Shown here piece after piece: positions 61,349-64,000 of a stretch of DNA of 64,000 nucleotides (positions within the stretch are counted from its first letter, which is position 1; each line of letters starts with the position of its first letter). Under the pieces are notes generated by a model, which was not told the DNA's origin, searched no databases, and saw only the letters and a list, made by a program, of their open reading frames with translations. The stretch lies in NCBI RefSeq assembly GCF_001298265.1, contig NZ_LGSZ01000009.1:62001-126000 (forward strand), written 5' to 3'. The DNA is from Allobosea vaviloviae. Its GTDB lineage: Bacteria; Pseudomonadota; Alphaproteobacteria; Rhizobiales; Beijerinckiaceae. The position numbers and the translations under genes were made by a program.

Positions 61349-63658
61349 ATGCGCCCCATGAAATTCGGATTCGGACAGCCGGTGCGCCGTGTCGAGGACC
61401 AGCGCCTGACCACGGGTACGGGCCGCTACACCGACGACACCGCCGTCGAGGGCGCGCTGCACGCCTTCGTGCTGCGTTCGCAATATGCCCATGCGACCTT
61501 CAAGATCGTCGACAAGCAGGCCGCGCTCGGCATGAAGGGCGTCAAGCTGATCCTGACCGGGGAGGATGTCGCCCATCTCGGCGACCTGCCCTGCAAGGGC
61601 CTGATCAAGACCGTGTCGGGTGAGGATGTGAAGCCGCTGCCGGTGCCAGTGCTGCCGACCGACACCGTCAGGCATGTCGGCGAGGCCGTCGCCTTCATCG
61701 TCGCCGAGACGCTGACGCAGGCGCGTGACGCCGCCGAGGCGATCGAGATCGAATGGACGGCGCTGCCCTCCGTCACTGGCATCGAGGCGGCGCTCGATCC
61801 CGGCGCGCACCAGGTCTGGCCGGAGCGACCGGGCAATGTCGCCTTCGAGGCGCAGCAGGGCGACCAGGCCAAAACCGACGCAGCCTTCGCCAAGGCGGAC
61901 CGCACCGTCTCGGTCACCATCGTCAACAACCGGCTCGCCTCGAATTATCTGGAGACGCGCGCCTGCATCGCCGAATACGACAAGGCCGACAAGCGCTGGA
62001 CCCTGACGCTCGGCAGCCAGGGCAGCCATGGTACGCGCGAGATCCTGGCCAACTACATCCTCAAGGTCGACCAGTCGCGCATCCGCGTGGTCACGCCCGA
62101 TGTCGGCGGCGGCTTCGGCACCAAGATCTTCATGTATCGCGAATACCCGCTGACGATGGTCGCAGCCGAGAAGCTGAAGCGCCCGGTGCGCTGGGTCGCC
62201 GACCGCACCGAGCATTTCCTGGCCGACACCCATGGCCGTGCCAACCTCGCCACCGCGACGATGGCGCTCGACAAGCGCGGCAGGTTCATCGGCTTGAAGG
62301 TCGATCTTGCGGCGGAGATGGGCGCCTATCTCTCGCAGTACGGGCCCTTCATCCCCTGGGTCGGCACGACGATGACGCCGGGCTGCTACAACATCCCCGC
62401 CGTGCATGTGCGCTTCCGCGGCATCCTGACCAACACCATGGCGGTCGATGCCTATCGCGGCGCGGGCCGGCCCGAGGCCGCCTATCTGATCGAGCGGCTG
62501 GTCGATGCGGTCGCGCGCGAGACCGGCAAGACGCCAGACGCCGTGCGGGCGCTGAACTTCGTCAAGCCGAGCGAGATGCCGCATGCGACGCAGACCGGCC
62601 CGGTCTATGATTCCGGAGAGTTCGAGGGGCATATGCGCCGCGCCATGGAGGTGGCCGACTGGCAGGGCTTCAAAACCCGGCTCAAGGCCGCCAACAAGGC
62701 CGGCAAGATCCGCGGCATCGGCATGGCCAGCTATATCGAGGCCTGCGGCGGCGGCGGGCCGGAGAGCTCGACCGTGATCCTCGAGAAGGACGGCATGGTG
62801 ACCGTGCTGATCGGCACCCAGTCGAACGGGCAGGGCCATGAGACCGCCTATTCGCAGCTCGTTTCGCAGCATCTCGACATTCCCATGGACCGCATCCGCG
62901 TCATCCAGGGTGACACCGACAAGGTCGAGACCGGCGCGGGAACCGGCGGCTCGCGCTCGATTCCGGTCGGCGGAGCGGCACTCGACAAGGCGGCGACCAT
63001 CCTCTCCGACAATCTCAAGCAGCTCGCGTCCGAGAAGCTGGAGGCCGGCATCGGCGACCTCGAGATCGTCGATGGAGCCGTCCGCGTCGTCGGCACCGAC
63101 AAGGCGCTCGACCTCGCCGCCATCGCGGCGCTGCCGGGCGCGACGACCGCCATGCTCAGGGTCCATCAAAGCTGGGAGCCGCCGGCGGCCACCTTCCCGA
63201 ACGGCACTCACATCTGCGAGCTGGAGGTCGATCCGCAGACCGGCGCGACCGAGATCATGAACTATGTGGTGGTCGACGATTTCGGCATGACGCTGAATCC
63301 GATCATGCTGCAGGGGCAGGTCCATGGCGGCGCGGGGCAGGGCATCGGACAGGCGCTGATGGAGGAGATCAGGTTCGACGCCGAAGGCCAGATGCTGACG
63401 GCGACCTTCATGGACTATGCGCTGCCGCGCGCCGTCGACATCCCGAACTTCCATTTCGAGACGCGCAATGTCCGCTGCGTGACCAATGCGCTCGGGGTCA
63501 AGGGCGCGGGCGAGGCTGGCGCGATCGGCGCCTGTCCTGCGGTGATGAACGCGATGGTCGATGCCCTCGACCGGGCGGCTGGCATCAAGGCCATCGACAT
63601 GCCGGCGACGCCGCTCAAGGTGTTCAACGCGCTCAAGGAGGCTGGATATCGGCCCTGA
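61349..63658 (+). CDS. molybdopterin-binding aldehyde oxidase/CO-dehydrogenase-like large subunit (form II)
   Basis: A 769-residue protein of the xanthine oxidase family, the Mo-cofactor subunit. PVRRVEDQRLTTGTGRYTDD opens the fold. VTPDVGGGFGTKIFMYREYP, the active-site loop AYRGAGRPEA (about 368-377), VGGAALDKAA, and GVKGAGEAGAIGACPA with the catalytic Glu follow. AYRGAGR marks form II CoxL; true CO dehydrogenase has AYxCSFR, so CO is unlikely to be the main substrate. The usual FAD (CoxM) and [2Fe-2S] (CoxS) subunits are not adjacent. ATG 61349 has AAGGA upstream. Confidence 0.9.
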   Translation: MRPMKFGFGQPVRRVEDQRLTTGTGRYTDDTAVEGALHAFVLRSQYAHATFKIVDKQAALGMKGVKLILTGEDVAHLGDLPCKGLIKTVSGEDVKPLPVPVLPTDTVRHVGEAVAFIVAETLTQARDAAEAIEIEWTALPSVTGIEAALDPGAHQVWPERPGNVAFEAQQGDQAKTDAAFAKADRTVSVTIVNNRLASNYLETRACIAEYDKADKRWTLTLGSQGSHGTREILANYILKVDQSRIRVVTPDVGGGFGTKIFMYREYPLTMVAAEKLKRPVRWVADRTEHFLADTHGRANLATATMALDKRGRFIGLKVDLAAEMGAYLSQYGPFIPWVGTTMTPGCYNIPAVHVRFRGILTNTMAVDAYRGAGRPEAAYLIERLVDAVARETGKTPDAVRALNFVKPSEMPHATQTGPVYDSGEFEGHMRRAMEVADWQGFKTRLKAANKAGKIRGIGMASYIEACGGGGPESSTVILEKDGMVTVLIGTQSNGQGHETAYSQLVSQHLDIPMDRIRVIQGDTDKVETGAGTGGSRSIPVGGAALDKAATILSDNLKQLASEKLEAGIGDLEIVDGAVRVVGTDKALDLAAIAALPGATTAMLRVHQSWEPPAATFPNGTHICELEVDPQTGATEIMNYVVVDDFGMTLNPIMLQGQVHGGAGQGIGQALMEEIRFDAEGQMLTATFMDYALPRAVDIPNFHFETRNVRCVTNALGVKGAGEAGAIGACPAVMNAMVDALDRAAGIKAIDMPATPLKVFNALKEAGYRP

Positions 63659-63791
63659 CGCAAGGTCACGTTTGCATCAGAGCAAGACCGTTCACGAGAA
63701 TGGCACTTGGCTCGGGCGAGCGGATCGGTTGATCTGGAACGGTTCCAATCGTCGCCAGTCCGGCGACCGAAGCCTTCGAGGATACGCCTTC

Positions 63792-64000
63792 ATGATCCGC
63801 ACCGTTCTCGTCGCCGGCGTTCTGGGCCTGGGCCTCACCGCTGTCCTCGCGCAGTCCGACCCCATCGCGGAGCGGCGCAACACAATGAAGGCCGTCGGCG
63901 GGGCGACGCGCGACGGCGCGGCCATGGCCAAGGGCGAGGTTGCTTTCGATGCATCCAAGGCCCAGGCCGTGTTCAAGGTCTATTCCGATGCGGCCAAGAA
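63792..64000 (+). CDS. cytochrome c'-like protein, 5' part (cut by window end)
   Basis: The first 69 residues: a signal peptide (IRTVLVAGVLGLGLTAVLAQ), then DPIAERRNTMKAVGGATRDG, like the first helices of class II cytochrome c' (QE-x-R-x3-MK pattern). The CxxCH heme site expected near the C-terminus lies outside the window. It could be an electron acceptor in the periplasm. Confidence 0.75.
   Translation, partial: MIRTVLVAGVLGLGLTAVLAQSDPIAERRNTMKAVGGATRDGAAMAKGEVAFDASKAQAVFKVYSDAAK

Overview
The window reads as a high-GC alphaproteobacterial chromosome, most like a Hyphomicrobiales/Boseaceae genome. That placement is inferred from gene content (Puu-type urate degradation with an allantoinase-OHCU decarboxylase fusion, TRAP transporters, form II CoxL-like oxidoreductase) and from dispersed 'gtcatcccggg...cccgggatgac' palindromic repeats. 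No 16S rRNA gene is present to confirm it.

The most notable content is a genomic island of about 20.2 kb (2472-22741) in a tRNA-Lys(CTT) gene. The intact tRNA lies at the left end (2449-2524). A 59-bp exact copy of its 3' part plus flank lies at the right end (22683-22741), abutting a decayed tyrosine-recombinase gene. Inside are a frameshifted IS256-type element, a HupR/HoxA-like regulator, and one long plus-strand gene series. That series encodes a group 2a-like (Huc/HupSL-type) [NiFe] uptake hydrogenase, two tandem small four-Cys proteins with a HiPIP-like motif, the hydrogenase endopeptidase, a TPR protein, two tiny membrane proteins, a NifU-Rieske fusion, a six-blade NHL propeller, a full HypFCDEAB set (HypA lacking its zinc finger) and two HupE/UreJ-like nickel permeases. 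The small subunit lacks two of the usual FeS ligands (Asn15 and Gln200 instead of Cys and His), as expected for an oxygen-tolerant, high-affinity Huc-type enzyme. The inferred job is aerobic scavenging of low H2, with electrons passed to the respiratory chain.

The chromosome left of the island has the leuA 3' end and an NCS2 uracil/xanthine-type permease. Right of it come a hypothetical Cys/His protein, a TRAP dctQM pair with no dctP, a Pro-rich small protein, an M20 peptidase and a phage-like SNF2 helicase. A large alpha-glucan cluster follows (29.8-46.3 kb: treY, malQ, glgB, glgA, two glgX, glgP). Neither treZ nor glgC is in the window.

From 46.7 kb come a radical SAM DNA-repair protein overlapping a DUF4130-UdgX fusion, an SDR, and a purine (urate) catabolic group: allantoinase/OHCU decarboxylase fusion, HIU hydrolase, and puuD split by an in-frame amber codon. 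After these are a YfhO-like membrane protein, a GlcG/HbpS protein, a BON-LysM protein, a complete TRAP operon with a rhodanese, a form II CoxL-like molybdoenzyme subunit, and the start of a cytochrome c'-like gene cut by the window edge. At least seven ~75-145 bp palindromic repeats lie in the backbone; I saw none inside the island.
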